Assembly (NCBI GenBank): GCA_036852015.1
Contig: JAANDG010000281.1
Location: forward strand, 1-64,000
DNA from: Pelodera strongyloides
Lineage: Eukaryota > Nematoda > Chromadorea > Rhabditida > Rhabditidae
DNA: 64,000 bases
Reading direction: 5' to 3'
The notes below the pieces were generated by a model. That model was not told where the DNA came from, did no database searches, and saw nothing but the letters and a program-made list of their open reading frames with translations. This document shows, one piece after another, positions 13,025 through 23,770 of the stretch (the stretch's first letter is position 1; every line of letters starts with the position of its first letter). Position numbers and translations under genes: made by a program.

Positions 13025-13133
13025 TTTGTACGAAGTTGAAGAAGTGGAAAATGTTCTGGAAGTGGATGTTATTCTCCAATCGCTGCAAGATGAGGACGAA
13101 ATCGAGGCATTCGCACCAGACTGCATTAAACAA
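13025..13133 (+). CDS. ttn-1: Titin-like protein: short acidic exon
   Basis: It starts after ATTATTGCAG, completes a Ser codon and encodes LYEVEEVENVLEVDVILQ followed by SLQDEDEIEAFAPDCIKQ. It ends in phase 0 at CAA|GTGTGT. Start and end phases agree with both neighbours. Confidence 0.7.
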
Positions 13134-13434
13134 GTGTGTTTTGTGGTGTGTGAGTCGGAACAAGTCTTTACTCTTTACCAATATGCAGTTTTGTGGTGTG
13201 TGAGTCGGAATGAGTCTTACCATTATGAATGTTTTACGTCGCCTTATATTGGTAGATGTTTTTTTTACCACATGTTATTCTGCCGCCCACATCATGGGCG
13301 TCCATCATGTGGGCGGCATCGAAGTAAAAAAAAATATATCACTATTGCCAAATAATCGACGGATGCAAAAATCCGTCGATTATTTGGCAATGCTGATATG
13401 TATATATAATTTTACAAAGGTCGTTTTACTTTAG
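13134..13434 (+). repeat. Intron with direct repeat and two hairpins
   Basis: The phrase TTTTGTGGTGTGTGAGTCGG occurs at about 13,139 and 13,191. An imperfect hairpin at 13,253-13,335 has GCCGCCCACAT arms and T/A-run flanks. A perfect hairpin at 13,344-13,391 has two 21-bp arms (starting ATTGCCAAATAATCGACGG) around a 6-nt loop. These are small palindromic insertions or structured intron RNA. Confidence 0.75.
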
Positions 13435-13621
13435 ACTCTCGCCAAAGATGTCCAAGTTCCATCAGCCCTAGCGACAATTGCAAAGCTGATAGACCTGGGT
13501 CGATTGCCTTCAAAGGAGGCTATCGAATTTTTGCAAGCAGAAAAGGGCAGCCAATTTGCGAAGACGAAAAAAATGATTTTTATCGAAGAAGAACCTGTCC
13601 CAGAAGAAGAACTTCCGAAAA
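13435..13621 (+). CDS. ttn-1: Titin-like protein: linker exon before first Ig block
   Basis: Acceptor TTACTTTAG, phase 0. It encodes TLAKDVQVPSALATIAKLID and continues to an acidic PVPEEELPK tail, ending one base into a codon at AAA A|GTTCG. The following intron contains an AAT microsatellite. No domain is recognised. Confidence 0.7.
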
Positions 13622-13713
13622 GTTCGTGTTTTATATTTATTGTCAGAGTTTTTCAAGTGTCAATTAAGCATATCTAAAAAATATAATAATAATAATAATA
13701 ATCCACATTTCAG

Positions 13714-16700
13714 AGGTCCAGCAAGAAATTTTGCACCATCCTGAGTCTCACACAATCAAGGATATCGAAGAAAAGATGATATTGAGATGTGTTTCAAAAT
13801 ACCCTATCGAAAATGCCGAATGGACAAGGAACAATATGCTTATCAACGAATCGGACGTCGCGAAGATTTCTGTAACGGAAAATGTGACAGTTCTCGAGAT
13901 CTTGAGCTTTGTTCCCAGTATTGTCGGTTCGTACAAGGTCATGATCGACGAGGTGCCTTCGAATGAAGCTCAAATTTCTGCCCAAGTTAAGCCGAAGATC
14001 ACAAATGAGGTCCATGGGAAAACAGTAGTTTGTCAAGCTAATAGACCTTTCGATTTTCAAGTCGACTTTTGTGCGTACCCGGCGCCAACCGTGAAAGTGG
14101 AATTTAGCGGAACCGAACGACTTGATCACGACGAAACCGTATACGATGATTACGTATCGCTTCGCTTACGGAATCTTCGTAAGTGCCACACTGGAGATGT
14201 TACCGTTGTTATCAAAAATGAGTTCGGAGAAGAAAAAGTAACATTTGCGCTGAATGTTATCGACACGCCTCTTGCGCCTCAAAATCTTGTTGCCCATGAC
14301 GTGACATTTGAATCAGTACGACTCACGTGGGAAGCACCGGTAGGAGAAGGAGAGCCCATCACTCATTATATAATACAAAGAAAAGCCGGGGACATAAGCA
14401 GATGGCGTCATCTTTTGAGGGTGGGAGCAGACACCTTTGAGGCTATTTTGAATGAACTTGTTCCAGAAGAGATATATTCATTCAGAATTGTTGCGGAAAA
14501 TAGTATTGGCGAGGGCGCACCGAGTAATCAAATAGATATCGTGACTGCCGAAGACACACGAGAAGTCGAACTTGACATTGAGCTACAGGTTCCAAAATCT
14601 CCCGTCGAGGAGGAAATTCCTGAAGCTGAAGAAGAGGTTGTGCTGACAGAAGAAGAAGAGGAAGTTGGGAAGTTGATGGAAGGTGCAGCTAAGGCGGAGG
14701 AGAAGGCAAATATTGAGGAAGAAGTCAAGCCAGAAGAGAGGCCGAAGAAGAAAAAGAAGGAACCTACAGAAGAAAAGATCGAGAAGCCGGCACAGCGAGA
14801 CGAGGAGAAGGTTGAGAGAAAAGCAGAGGTAGAGCCTGAGGAAAAGCCGACGGAGATTAAAACTGTTGAACAAAAGAGCGAGAAGCCAGTGGAGAAACCT
14901 GAGGAAAAGGTTGAGATTAAGGAACAAACCAAGCCTGAAGAAAAACCGAAGAAAAAGAAGAAGCCAGCTGGGGATAAGGCCGAGAAATCTGTAGAGAAGG
15001 TTGAGGAGAAAGTTGAGATTCAGGAAGAAATCAAGCCTGAAGAGAAACCGGAGAAGAAACCTGCGGAAGAAAGGGAAGATAAGCTTGTAGAGAAGGTTGA
15101 GGAAAAGGTTGAGGTCAAGGAAGAAGTCAAGCCTGAAGAGAAGCCGAAGAAGAAACCTGTTGCAGAAAAGACAGAGAAGTCCGTGGAGAAGGTTGAGGAA
15201 AAGCCTGAGGTCAAGGAAGATGTCAAGCCTGAAGATAAACCGAAGAAGAAGAAGCCGGCTGATGAAAAAGCAGAGGCAGAGAAGGTTGAGGAGAAGGTTG
15301 ATATTAAGAAGGAAGTCACGCCTGAAGAGAAACCGCAGAAAAAGAAGCCTGTTGAAGAAAAGACAGAGAAGCCCGCGGAGAAGGCTGAGGAGAAGGTAGA
15401 TGAGAAGGTTGTGATTAAGGAGGAAGTCAAGCCTGAAGAGAAACCGAAGAAGAAGCGTGCTGAAGAAAAGTTAGGGAAACCCGCAGATAAGGTTGAGGAG
15501 AAGGTGGAGAATAAGGAAGAAGTCAAGCCTGAAGAGAAACCGAAGAAGAAGACGCCTGCTGAAGAAATGGCAGAGAAGCCCGTGGCAAAGGTTGAGGAGA
15601 AGGTAGAGGAGAAGGTTGAGATTAAGGAGGAAGTCAAGCCTGAAATGAAACCGAAGAAGAAAAAACCGGCTGAAGAAAAGGCAGAGAAGCCCGATGATAA
15701 GGTTGAGGAGAAAGTTGAGACTAAGGGCGAAATCAAGCCTGAAGAGAAGCCGAAGAAGAAGAAGAAGCCTGCTGAAGAAAAGGCAGAGAAGCTCATGGAC
15801 AAGGTTGAGGAGAAGGTTGACATTAAGGAGAAAGTCAAGCCTGAAGAGAAACCGAAGAAGAAGAAGACGGCTGAAGAGAACGCAGAGCAGCCCGCGGAGA
15901 AGGCTGAGATTAAGGAGGAAGTCAAGCCTGAAGAGAAACCAAAGAAGAAACCTGCTGAAGAAAAGGCAGACAAGCCCTCGGAGAAGGTTGAGGAGAAGGT
16001 TGAGACCAAGGAAGAAATCAAGCCTGAAGAAAAACCGAAGAAGAAGAAGCCGGCAGAAGAAAAGGTCGAGAAACCTGAACGGAAGATTGAGGAGAAGGCT
16101 GAGATTAAGGAGGAAGTCCAGCCTGGAGAGAAACCGAAGAAGAAGCCTGCTGAAGAAAAGGCAGAGAAGCACGCGGAGAAGGTTGAGGAGAAGGTTGAGA
16201 TTAAGGAAGAAGCCAAGCCTGAAGAGAAACTGAAGAAGAAGAAGCCTGCTGAAGAAAAGTTAGAGAAGCCAGCAGACAAGGTTGAGGAGAAGGTTAAGAA
16301 TAAGGAAGAAGTCAAGCCTGAAGAGAAACCGAAGAAGAAGCCTGCTGAAGAAAAGGCAGAGAAGCCCGCGGAGAAAGTTGAGGAGAAATTTGAGATTAAG
16401 GAAAAAGCCAAGCCTGAAGAGAAACCGAAGAAGAAGAAGTCTGCTGAAGAAATGGCAGAGAAGCCCGTGGCAAAGGTTGAGGAGAAGGTAGAGGAGAAGG
16501 TTGAGATCAAGGAAAAAATTAAGCCTGAAGAGAAACCGAAGAAGAAGAAGCCTGCTGCAGAAAAGGCAGAGAAGCCCGCGGAGAAGGTTGAGGAGAAGGT
16601 TGAGATTAAGGAAAAAGCCAAGCCTGAAGAGAAACCGAAGAAGAAAAAGCCGGCAGAGAAAAGGTCGAGAAACCTGTACTGGTTGAGGAGAATCAGATTA

Positions 16701-17573
16701 AAGAAGTCAAGTCTGAAGAGAAACCGAAGAAGAAGAAGCCTGCTGAAGAAAAGGCAGAGAAGCCCGCGGAGAAGGTTGAGGAGAAGGTTGAGACCAAGGA
16801 AGAAATCAAGCCTGAAGAGAAACCGAAGAAGAAGCCGGCAGAAGAAAAGGTCGAGAAACCTGTACGGAAGGTTGAGGAGAAGGTCGAGATTAAGGAAGAA
16901 GTCAAGCCTGAAGAGAAACCAAAGAAGAAGAAGCCTGCTGAAGCAAAGGCAGAGAATCTCACCGAAAAGGTTGAGGAGAAGGTCGAGATTAAGGAAGAAG
17001 TCAAGCCTGAAGGGAAACCGAAGAAGAAGAAGCCTGCTGAAGAAAAGGCAGAGAAGCCCGCGGAGAAGGTTGAGGAGAAGGTTGAGACCAAGGAAGAAAT
17101 CAAGCCTGAAGAGAAACCGAAGAAGAAGAAGCCGGCAGAAGAAAGGGTCGAGAAACCTGTAGTGAAGGTTGAGGAGAAGGTCGAGATTAAGGAGGAAGTC
17201 CAGCCTGGAGAGAAACCGAAGAAGAAGCCTGCTGAAGAAAAGGCAGAGAAGCCCGCGGAGAAGGTTGAGGAGAAGGTTGAGATTAAGGAGGAAGTCAAGC
17301 CTGAAAAGAAACCGAAGAAGAAAAAGCCGGCTGAAGAAAAGACAGAGAAGCCCGCGGAGAAGGTTGAGGATAAGGTTGAGATTAACGAGGAAGTCAAGCC
17401 TGAAGATAAACCGAAGGAGAAGTTAGCTGCGGAAAAGACAGAGACGCCTGAAGAGGAGGTTGAGAAGAAGATTGAGATTAAGGAAGAAGTCAAGCCTGAC
17501 GAGATAACAGTCGATTTTGAGACAATCGACCAAGAAACAGAAAGTGCGGACGTATATGCTGGCGTTGACGAAG
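13714..17573 (+). CDS. ttn-1: Titin-like protein: Ig-Ig-FnIII plus KPEEKPKKK elastic segment
   Basis: The exon begins after CACATTTCAG. The first domain (about 13,735-13,995) is Ig-like, with cysteine in MILRCVSKYP and tryptophan in AEWTRNN. A second Ig-like domain follows to about 14,260. An FnIII domain spans about 14,270-14,550, with VRLTWEAP, HYIIQRK and YSFRIVAENSIGEGAPS, the classic FnIII signatures. From about 14,690 the exon is a Lys/Glu/Pro repeat. The frame slips by one base near 16,660, where a GCAGAAGAAAAGG context reads GCAGAGAAAAGG. Beyond it the protein continues in the shifted frame to EGLxx at donor GAAG|GTTTGTG, phase 1. Ig-FnIII modules bind myosin and other thick-filament partners in titin relatives; that role is inferred here. 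Confidence 0.88.
14690..17480 (+). repeat. KPEEKPKKKPAEEK coding repeat, about 26 units
   Basis: Units of about 33-37 residues follow the plan KVEEKVEIKEEVKPEEKPKK then KPAEEKAEKPAE, with variable Lys runs. Lengths vary by whole codons, as expected for a spring-like segment under frame selection. The segment at 16,320-16,564 is almost identical to 35,247-35,491. Confidence 0.9.
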
Positions 17574-17677
17574 GTTTGTGATTGCCCTAGTCTTTTGTAA
17601 TTTGTGATTATAGATACAACCTTAACATGGGTGCGTTTGTCAGTAATGATTTTATTACGATAACTGTCGATTTTCAG

Positions 17678-17988
17678 AACTCTGCATCATTCGCCACCCC
17701 ACAGATGTGGCAGTCACCGAGCTTGGTTCTGCCGCATGTGTTGAGTGCGCTTTTAATAGACCACCTGAAGTTGTTCGCTGGTTCCGAAATGACCGAGAAG
17801 TGTGGACAACAAGAAATCGATATAATTTGCAAATCGTCGGAAACGTGGCTACATTGGATCTGCTTCAAGTTGAAGCCGTAGACCACGGAACGTATTATTG
17901 TGTCGCAGACGGAGTTCTCACAAGTGATCAATGTCAAGTTTCCGTAAATGCTGCTCCGACGATAACGATCACAAGCCTATCAGAAGAA
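17678..17988 (+). CDS. ttn-1: Titin-like protein: Ig domain exon
   Basis: After TTTTCAG the exon encodes an I-set Ig domain of about 95 residues. Visible marks are GSAACVECAF (strand B cysteine), VVRWFRNDREVW (strand C tryptophan) and DHGTYYCVADG (strand F tyrosine and cysteine). It starts in phase 1 and ends in phase 0 at GAA|GTGGGT. Confidence 0.88.
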
Positions 17989-18073
17989 GTGGGTCTTATT
18001 TGCTTTTTGGGACGCTAGGTGTTATGGCGCACTTTATTATCAGTGTGGTTTTTACGCTTTATTATAATTTCAG

Positions 18074-18301
18074 ATGTACGTCAAAGCTGGACGAAGCGTC
18101 GACATCCGCTTTGAATTCAATGGTTTCCCGAAGCCGGAATTGGAAATGACGCACAATGATATGCCACTAAAACTTCGAGCGAGTGTTGACCAATACGATG
18201 ATACAGTGTCTGTTCGTATTAAGAATGTCACCTGCAAAGACAGCGGAGAAATCGTCATATGTGCCAGGAACGAACATGGTCAGAAGATTCGCAAACTGAA
18301 G
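18074..18301 (+). CDS. ttn-1: Titin-like protein: Ig-like domain exon
   Basis: The exon encodes a second Ig-like domain: VKAGRSVDIRFEFNGFPKPE, VSVRIKNVTCKDSGEIVICA and RNEHGQKIRKLK. The strand C tryptophan is absent, as in many weak titin Ig folds. Both phases are 0, and the flanking signals are AATTTCAG and AAG|GTGGGA. Confidence 0.85.
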
Positions 18302-18388
18302 GTGGGAATTTAATGTAGAAACCAAGTCTTTTGACATTATTATGTGTTGTCATATCTTGAACAATATGTGTTGAACAAAAATGTTTAG

Positions 18389-18870
18389 CTGGTTGTCGTC
18401 GATGTTCCAAGCGCTCCACAGAGACTCAGATGCGAGAAGGTAACACACAACTCAGCAACAATCGTATGGTCACCACCTGCAGAAACTAACGGCTCTCCTA
18501 TTAACAGTTATATTGTCGAGAGGAAGAATGTGGAATACTCGAGATGGCGGCAGGTCTGAGCATATTTTTCTCAAGTCAACATTATTATGATAATCCATTA
18601 CACGTACAAAGAAAATCAAAGAAAGCAATGTTTTTTTAGAATCCATTTACTTTATTGTAAATTTACTTTAACCGATATGGATTGGCACTGTATAAATTTT
18701 AGGCAGGAACTGTTGATGGAAGAACGACGACTTTGACCGCGACCGGACTGTTTCCCAATGAGTTCTACGGCTTCCGGGTTCTTGCTGTGAATGAAAGTGG
18801 AGAGAGCGCCCCGAGTAAAACTCTTGATGTGGACACATTGGAGGAACCTGAATTCTCTGATGAAGATGTT
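18389..18870 (+). CDS. ttn-1: Titin-like protein: FnIII domain, two exons
   Basis: Exons 18,389-18,553 and 18,703-18,870 together make one FnIII domain. The first carries VPSAPQRLRCEKV, ATIVWSPP, GSPINSYIVERK and SRWRQ. The second carries the end: GLFPNEFYGFRVLAVNESGE. The order Ig-Ig-FnIII repeats the plan at 13.7 kb. The exact donor is either 18,867 or 18,870 (GATGTT|GTTAGT). Confidence 0.85.
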
Positions 18871-19129
18871 GTTAGTTGATTCAATTTTCTAGGATAAAAA
18901 AGCAGGGAAATTTATACCATATTCTAACTATTAAGAAATCCTTCCTCTACTTTCAGTGAGTTCAGTTAGTGGCAAGATGTGAGCAATCATGATCATGGTC
19001 CCATATTATTTTTGGGTCTTTCTTATACATCTATTACTCGATCACATTCGATTTCTTTCTAAATATACATCTCGGTCTCTAAATCACACAAAAGCGTATG
19101 ATTTTTCACTAAACCCCAATTTGTTGGAG

Positions 19130-19238
19130 GGACTCGGAGAAGGAGATGTTCAAGATATTCAAGAAACGGAACCCATGGAAGAAGAATTCGCCGAAGGTTC
19201 ATTCAAGGCACAAACGATAGCGGATGATCAACTTGAAG
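19130..19238 (+). CDS. ttn-1: Titin-like protein: acidic linker exon
   Basis: An open frame encodes GLGEGDVQDIQETEPMEEEF and AEGSFKAQTIADDQLE, ending one base into a codon at GAAG|GTATGG. The donor phase matches the exon at 23,071. The start is weak: the best acceptor in phase is TTGTTGGAG, a poor match to the usual TTTCAG. Confidence 0.5.
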
Positions 19239-20390
19239 GTATGGGCTTGAATTGGTTTTTGCTGTATTTTGCTACTGCATCACAAGCTCGAGCACAAGCT
19301 CGAGTTAACGCGTTTACGGTACATTTTGCTTCGTTTTCGTATTCCATGTATTTCCACATAATCAGTGCTGGAGCCCCGTGTTGACAGGTGTAGGGTCGCT
19401 TGAGTGGAAGCGTGGATAAAGGATAAAGCAAAGGCCACTGAGGGGTTGCGCTCCACTGGGGCGGAGTCTGTTTGCATGACTCCCTTCTATCTCTCTCTCC
19501 AGCACCATGTTTAATCCCTGCGTCTCGCCATCTCTCCCTATTTCGCGACCCACATCTTATTTATCCAAGCAGAATATGAGTTCGTGTCCCTCGATTTTCT
19601 GCGTTTCCCCCCTCTTATCGTTCTTTATCCATTGGCAAGACCGTAGCATGCAAGGTTTTGATGATCGTACATCAGTTTCATAGGTCTTTTACAAAATTCA
19701 TGTTTTACGCACATTTGGCTCATTAGGAGCCCATATTGAATTTCATTTTACGCGATTTTTTGACTAGATGCCTATCTACTGAGTGAACAAAATATATTAA
19801 CAATAAGTAGTGCAAAAACGCAACAGACACATGTTCTGTTAGGTGTAGATTTCAGACATCAAATGAATATGTAAGCCCTTCAGATTTTCCTTTCATTTCT
19901 TTGAAACGTTAGTCATGATGGTACAGTAAAAAGTGTTTGTTTTCTACCGGATTTTTAAGCACTTATTTCCTACTAAATGTTCATTTGTATATCTTTCGAA
20001 AATATACAAAATCACTCTAAGCGGGGCACAAAGCCATATGTCATCCCAATTCGCTTGTTTTTAAGTCGATTGACCATAATGTTGAAGCCTCAACATGAAG
20101 CTGGTACTTGAAATGGATAGGGTCCAAACTTTTTACTATTATTTTCTTCATATTTTGGACAAGGAGAAGCGATATAAATTAATATAAAACATATTTCTGA
20201 TAGTTCGGTTTTACTAAAGCAAATTTTTCATGATTCACTTCTTTAACTGCAATCGGCACAAACATGTTCCGTGAAGATTTAGTTTCATCAGTTATCAGTA
20301 CCTTTTTGTAGAAAAATAATTTATCCTAGTATATTGTTGAAAAAAATAAAAAACTAGCCGTGTGGACAAAAAACTAGCCGTGATGACGCA

Positions 20391-21003
20391 CTCCTTTAAA
20401 GGATCGCAGTCACTCCAAAATAATCATTTTGCTTCGGGTTTACTTGAATTTAGTAAAGAATAAAGAAAAATACTTTACCAAAACCGAATAATTTGAATTC
20501 CAACTCAGCGGGTGAACAAGTAGAAAAGTAGTTCTACTTAACTACCGCGGGATTATATGAAACGTGTAGTGATATGCCTGCAGACCCTTGCAGTATATGT
20601 AAAGATATAATATGCAGATATTTGCCGAAATAATTTGCATACTCCCGATCGGGAAGCACTATATGAACACGTCGTGATCCTGCGGTAGTTAAAGCGAAAT
20701 ACAGGCCTGTTTTTGAAACGCATTGAGAACTCCCTGCCTTCCTATGCTTCATATGCAATTGAGCATAAATTGAATAAAAATAGACCCCAGTAGCCCTTTT
20801 AGCATACTGCATAAGAATGCTATATGTGAGATGCTTTCAAAACCGGCTGGTATTTCGCTTTAGTAGAACTACTTTCTACTTGTTCACCTCCTGAGTTGAA
20901 TCAAATTATTCGGTTTTGGTAAAGTATTTGTCTTATTCTTTACTAAATACAAGTAAACTCGAAGAAAAACGACCATTTTGAAGTGACTGCGATCCTTTAA
21001 AGG
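20391..21003. mobile_element. Palindromic element with two insertions inside
   Basis: The left arm 20,391-20,539 (CTCCTTTAAAGGATCGCAGT onward) matches the reverse complement of 20,862-21,003 nearly throughout. Between the arms are a second inverted repeat at 20,539-20,690 (ends AACTACCGCGGGAT and ATCCTGCGGTAGTT) and a 171-bp MITE at 20,691-20,861. No coding capacity is seen, so it would be non-autonomous. Confidence 0.85.
20691..20861. mobile_element. MITE copy 1 (AAAGCGAAATA family)
   Basis: The ends are AAAGCGAAATAC and GTATTTCGCTTT, with inner inverted parts CTGTTTTTGAAACGCAT and ATGCTTTCAAAACCGG. Inside lie CATATGCAATTGAGCAT and AGCATACTGCATAAGAATGC. It belongs with the copies at 45.9 and 62.2 kb. 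Confidence 0.85.
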
Positions 21004-21450
21004 GACGGGCCCATCAAAATAAACCCATATTTTGCATGTTTTTTATAATTTGTATAAAGGGGGTTTATTATAATATATGTACACTAAATTTCGGCTAGAC
21101 TTTATCCCGCTGAAATTTTCGGTGTCGATAAACGCATAAGTGTACCGTAGAAGACACACAATTGCACCTTTATTTTCTTGTCGCGTGTCCCGGGGGAATA
21201 TGGCTATATAGACAGATGGTCTCCCGGGTCCCAACCAGAGCGAGGTATCCTCGGGAGACACGTTAAGGAAATAAGGGTGCAATTGTGTGTCTTCTACGGT
21301 ATACTTATGCGTTTATCGACACCGAAAAATTTCAGCGGGATAAAGTCTAGCCGAAATTTAGTGTACATATATTATAATAAACCCCCTTTATACAAATTAT
21401 AAAAACATGCAAAATATGGGTTTATTTTGATGGGCCCGTCCCTTTAAAGG
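20994..21450. mobile_element. 450-bp near-perfect palindrome
   Basis: Arms of about 200 bp run from CCTTTAAAGGGACGGGCCC (left) to GGGCCCGTCCCTTTAAAGG (right). They stay matched through TTTCGGCTAGACTTTATCCC and TGCAATTGTGTGTCTTCTAC. Only a short centre near 21,205-21,245 is unpaired. The high arm identity suggests a recent insertion or arm conversion. Confidence 0.9.
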
Positions 21451-21866
21451 AACGCGGTCACCGCTTTGACCCTTATGTATACTTTATATTTTTATTGTCT
21501 GCATACTATATAAAGTATACTGTTGGCAAAATGTCTTGTGTGAAATGAGGCATCAGCGAGTAAAATGGTGACGAAAAATGTGTCATTGATCCACTACGCA
21601 CCACAACCCTAGCCTAATTGACCCAAATGGTCATGCAGATAAGGACTCGGCTAACGTTATTCCACTAATCGAATACCTCGCTGGCAGTATAACATTCGGT
21701 TTTGTGGCTAACTGTAGTGGACTGGCCGCAACTTTTTTAATCGATGAATTTCTCGCTGAAATCAGCTTTTTTGTCTGATTTTTTTCCCGCACTATGTTTT
21801 ACTTATTGTGCAGATAATAAAAACACAAAGTATACATAAGGGCCAAAACGGTGGCCGCGTGTACGT
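21449..21866. mobile_element. Third palindromic element
   Basis: About 55 bp at each end are inverted copies: CGCGGTCACCGCTTTGACCC with CTTATGTATACTTT on the left, and AAAGTATACATAAG with GGCCAAAACGGTGGCCGCG on the right. The 300-bp middle is not paired and has no coding signal. It abuts the previous palindrome directly. Confidence 0.75.
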
Positions 21867-23070
21867 AGGCTATTTAGATATTTTTTATGTAGAAATTTTG
21901 CAGAACAACGTAATTGGTAAAAAATCATAGGATAACAAACATCAAAATGTTTTTTTTTTTGGTCGTGTTTTGCTAGTATGTGTATGTTCTGTTTTGAAAG
22001 TTATCAAATGCTCCAGGGAGGTAAATTCATTTTTGTTTTGCTGAAATGCGACGTGGATTCTAATGATAAACGTATACACTCACTACTTTTCTTACACAAT
22101 CTATTTTTTTGTAATTATGATGAACAAATTAATCTTATATGCGATAATTTCTTCGCCTTCAACACCCAGTAAAAATTTACTGCCAAATCCCCCAAATGTG
22201 CGATGCCTGTGCTTTTTGCTTGTTGACTTTGCTGTAGCGTTGAGCACACTGCGAGAGAACGACACTTGCGTGTGCCATAGAACACTTATCAACTCAGTAC
22301 AGTAAACAATTCCTTCAACAAGTGCGTATTTCAAATTCTTTCGGGAGTTGTCGTACCTGACAACAAGAGATACTATCTCACCTCAATACAGCTCAACATG
22401 ACACCTAACACTACTATGTTTTTGTATAAAAAATGTGTCGCTCCCACTATAAATACAGAGTAGTTAAAAAAAACCCAGATAATTTCTGGGTATACACTCA
22501 TGTGAAACGGCCACTTGAGAGTCTTTAACGCGGAAATTTGAAGGAATCTGTTCTGTGAGCTATTGGAGGGCTGCCTGTTTTACGTGTTCGGGAAATCTTG
22601 AGTACTCTGCTAACATAATACATATGGTCCACGCTCTGCTAGACTCTATAATTCTACATCTTGCCATCGTGCATCCATCATACATACATATATTTGAAAT
22701 ACAACATTTTAATTGGTCAGGTCGTAAGTTTTCTCGAGTTTGTGAGGCGTAATGCTTCGAATATTCTTGAATGTTAGGGCGTAAATATCACTATACCTTT
22801 TCAGAGGAATCATTTGGACTAAAATTGCGTCTGCCGGGTGGTATGTTTGAGTTTTGTTTAAAAGAGGATTCAAAGATCAGGTACATGGCTTTACGTTTCT
22901 CGTTGTTTTTGCATGATGCATGTTTTCTGCATGTTCTTCTTTGTTATTTGTTGTTTAAGGAGTTGTTCAGTCGGTCACTTGTAGTTTCAATATGTCCGCG
23001 TAATAAACATACGTGTATTCTTAAATCAATATGTGATTTACTAACATTTTGTGAATTATGTTTGCTTTAG

Positions 23071-23688
23071 TCACATCTGCAGCGATTACAGGAAGCAAGT
23101 CGAAACCAGGTATCCATATTAATAGATGTCTACACTATGCAATACAAAAAAAAACGTTTGAGCACCTTTCGACATAGTAAATAAAACCACCCAGGATACA
23201 CCATAATTTCAACAATAATGAAGTGTCGATTTTCATTATAATGAATCATTAGTGAAGGGAGTATACCATTTGCTTATTTGTTTTAGGCGATGTGGAAGGC
23301 GCACAAAGGACTGAAAAGTAAGCTATATTTTCTTTTGATTAAAACTAATTATATTTTTTACCAATTAAATGGGTTTAGGCTATCGAGTTATCGTGTTGTT
23401 AATTTCTCCTCAATTCTTCACACAAACAGTACCAAACGGTAAATCCGCATTTTTATAAATGCCCAAGAGTATATTCATATTGTGTATTATATAAATACAC
23501 AAACTTCCTCGGTCATTCCCTCAAAGCCCAGCTGAATTATTTTCCTGGAAAACGTGAAGCAAAGTAATGTGCATCTGTGCTAGGATTTTTCACTGAAAAC
23601 AAAAGGTTGTTGCTACAAGAACTTTTTCAGACTGAGAGCTGATGAACTTTCTCGGGATCGAACGCTGACAAGGAGTCTGCCCGTTCAG
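23071..23688 (+). CDS. ttn-1: Titin-like protein: three microexons
   Basis: Exons 23,071-23,109, 23,287-23,317 and 23,631-23,688 encode TSAAITGSKSKP, GDVEGAQRTE and KLRADELSRDRTLTRSLPVQ. All splice phases close (1, 2, 0) and every acceptor is TTTAG or TTTCAG. They carry no domain and serve as linkers into the giant charged exon. Confidence 0.65.
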
Positions 23689-23770
23689 GTAAGGAAGCTA
23701 TAACATTCCCCATGAAAGGTTCAAGTCAACCAAATTAATCACAGGAGTTTTATCGCAGATTGTATTTCAG

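Larger units (their letters stand above)
19239..23070 (+). other. 3.8-kb intron with clustered palindromic elements
   Basis: The intron runs from donor GGTATGG to acceptor TTTGCTTTAG. Bases 19,400-20,390 and 21,870-23,070 look like ordinary AT-rich intron with no coding signal I can support. The middle, 20,391-21,866, is packed with inverted repeats, listed separately. Confidence 0.7.

Noticed and set aside
18957..18978. Possible 22-nt titin microexon between TTTCAG and GTGAGC
   Set aside because: The preceding exon ends in phase 0, and the candidate would then begin with TGA.
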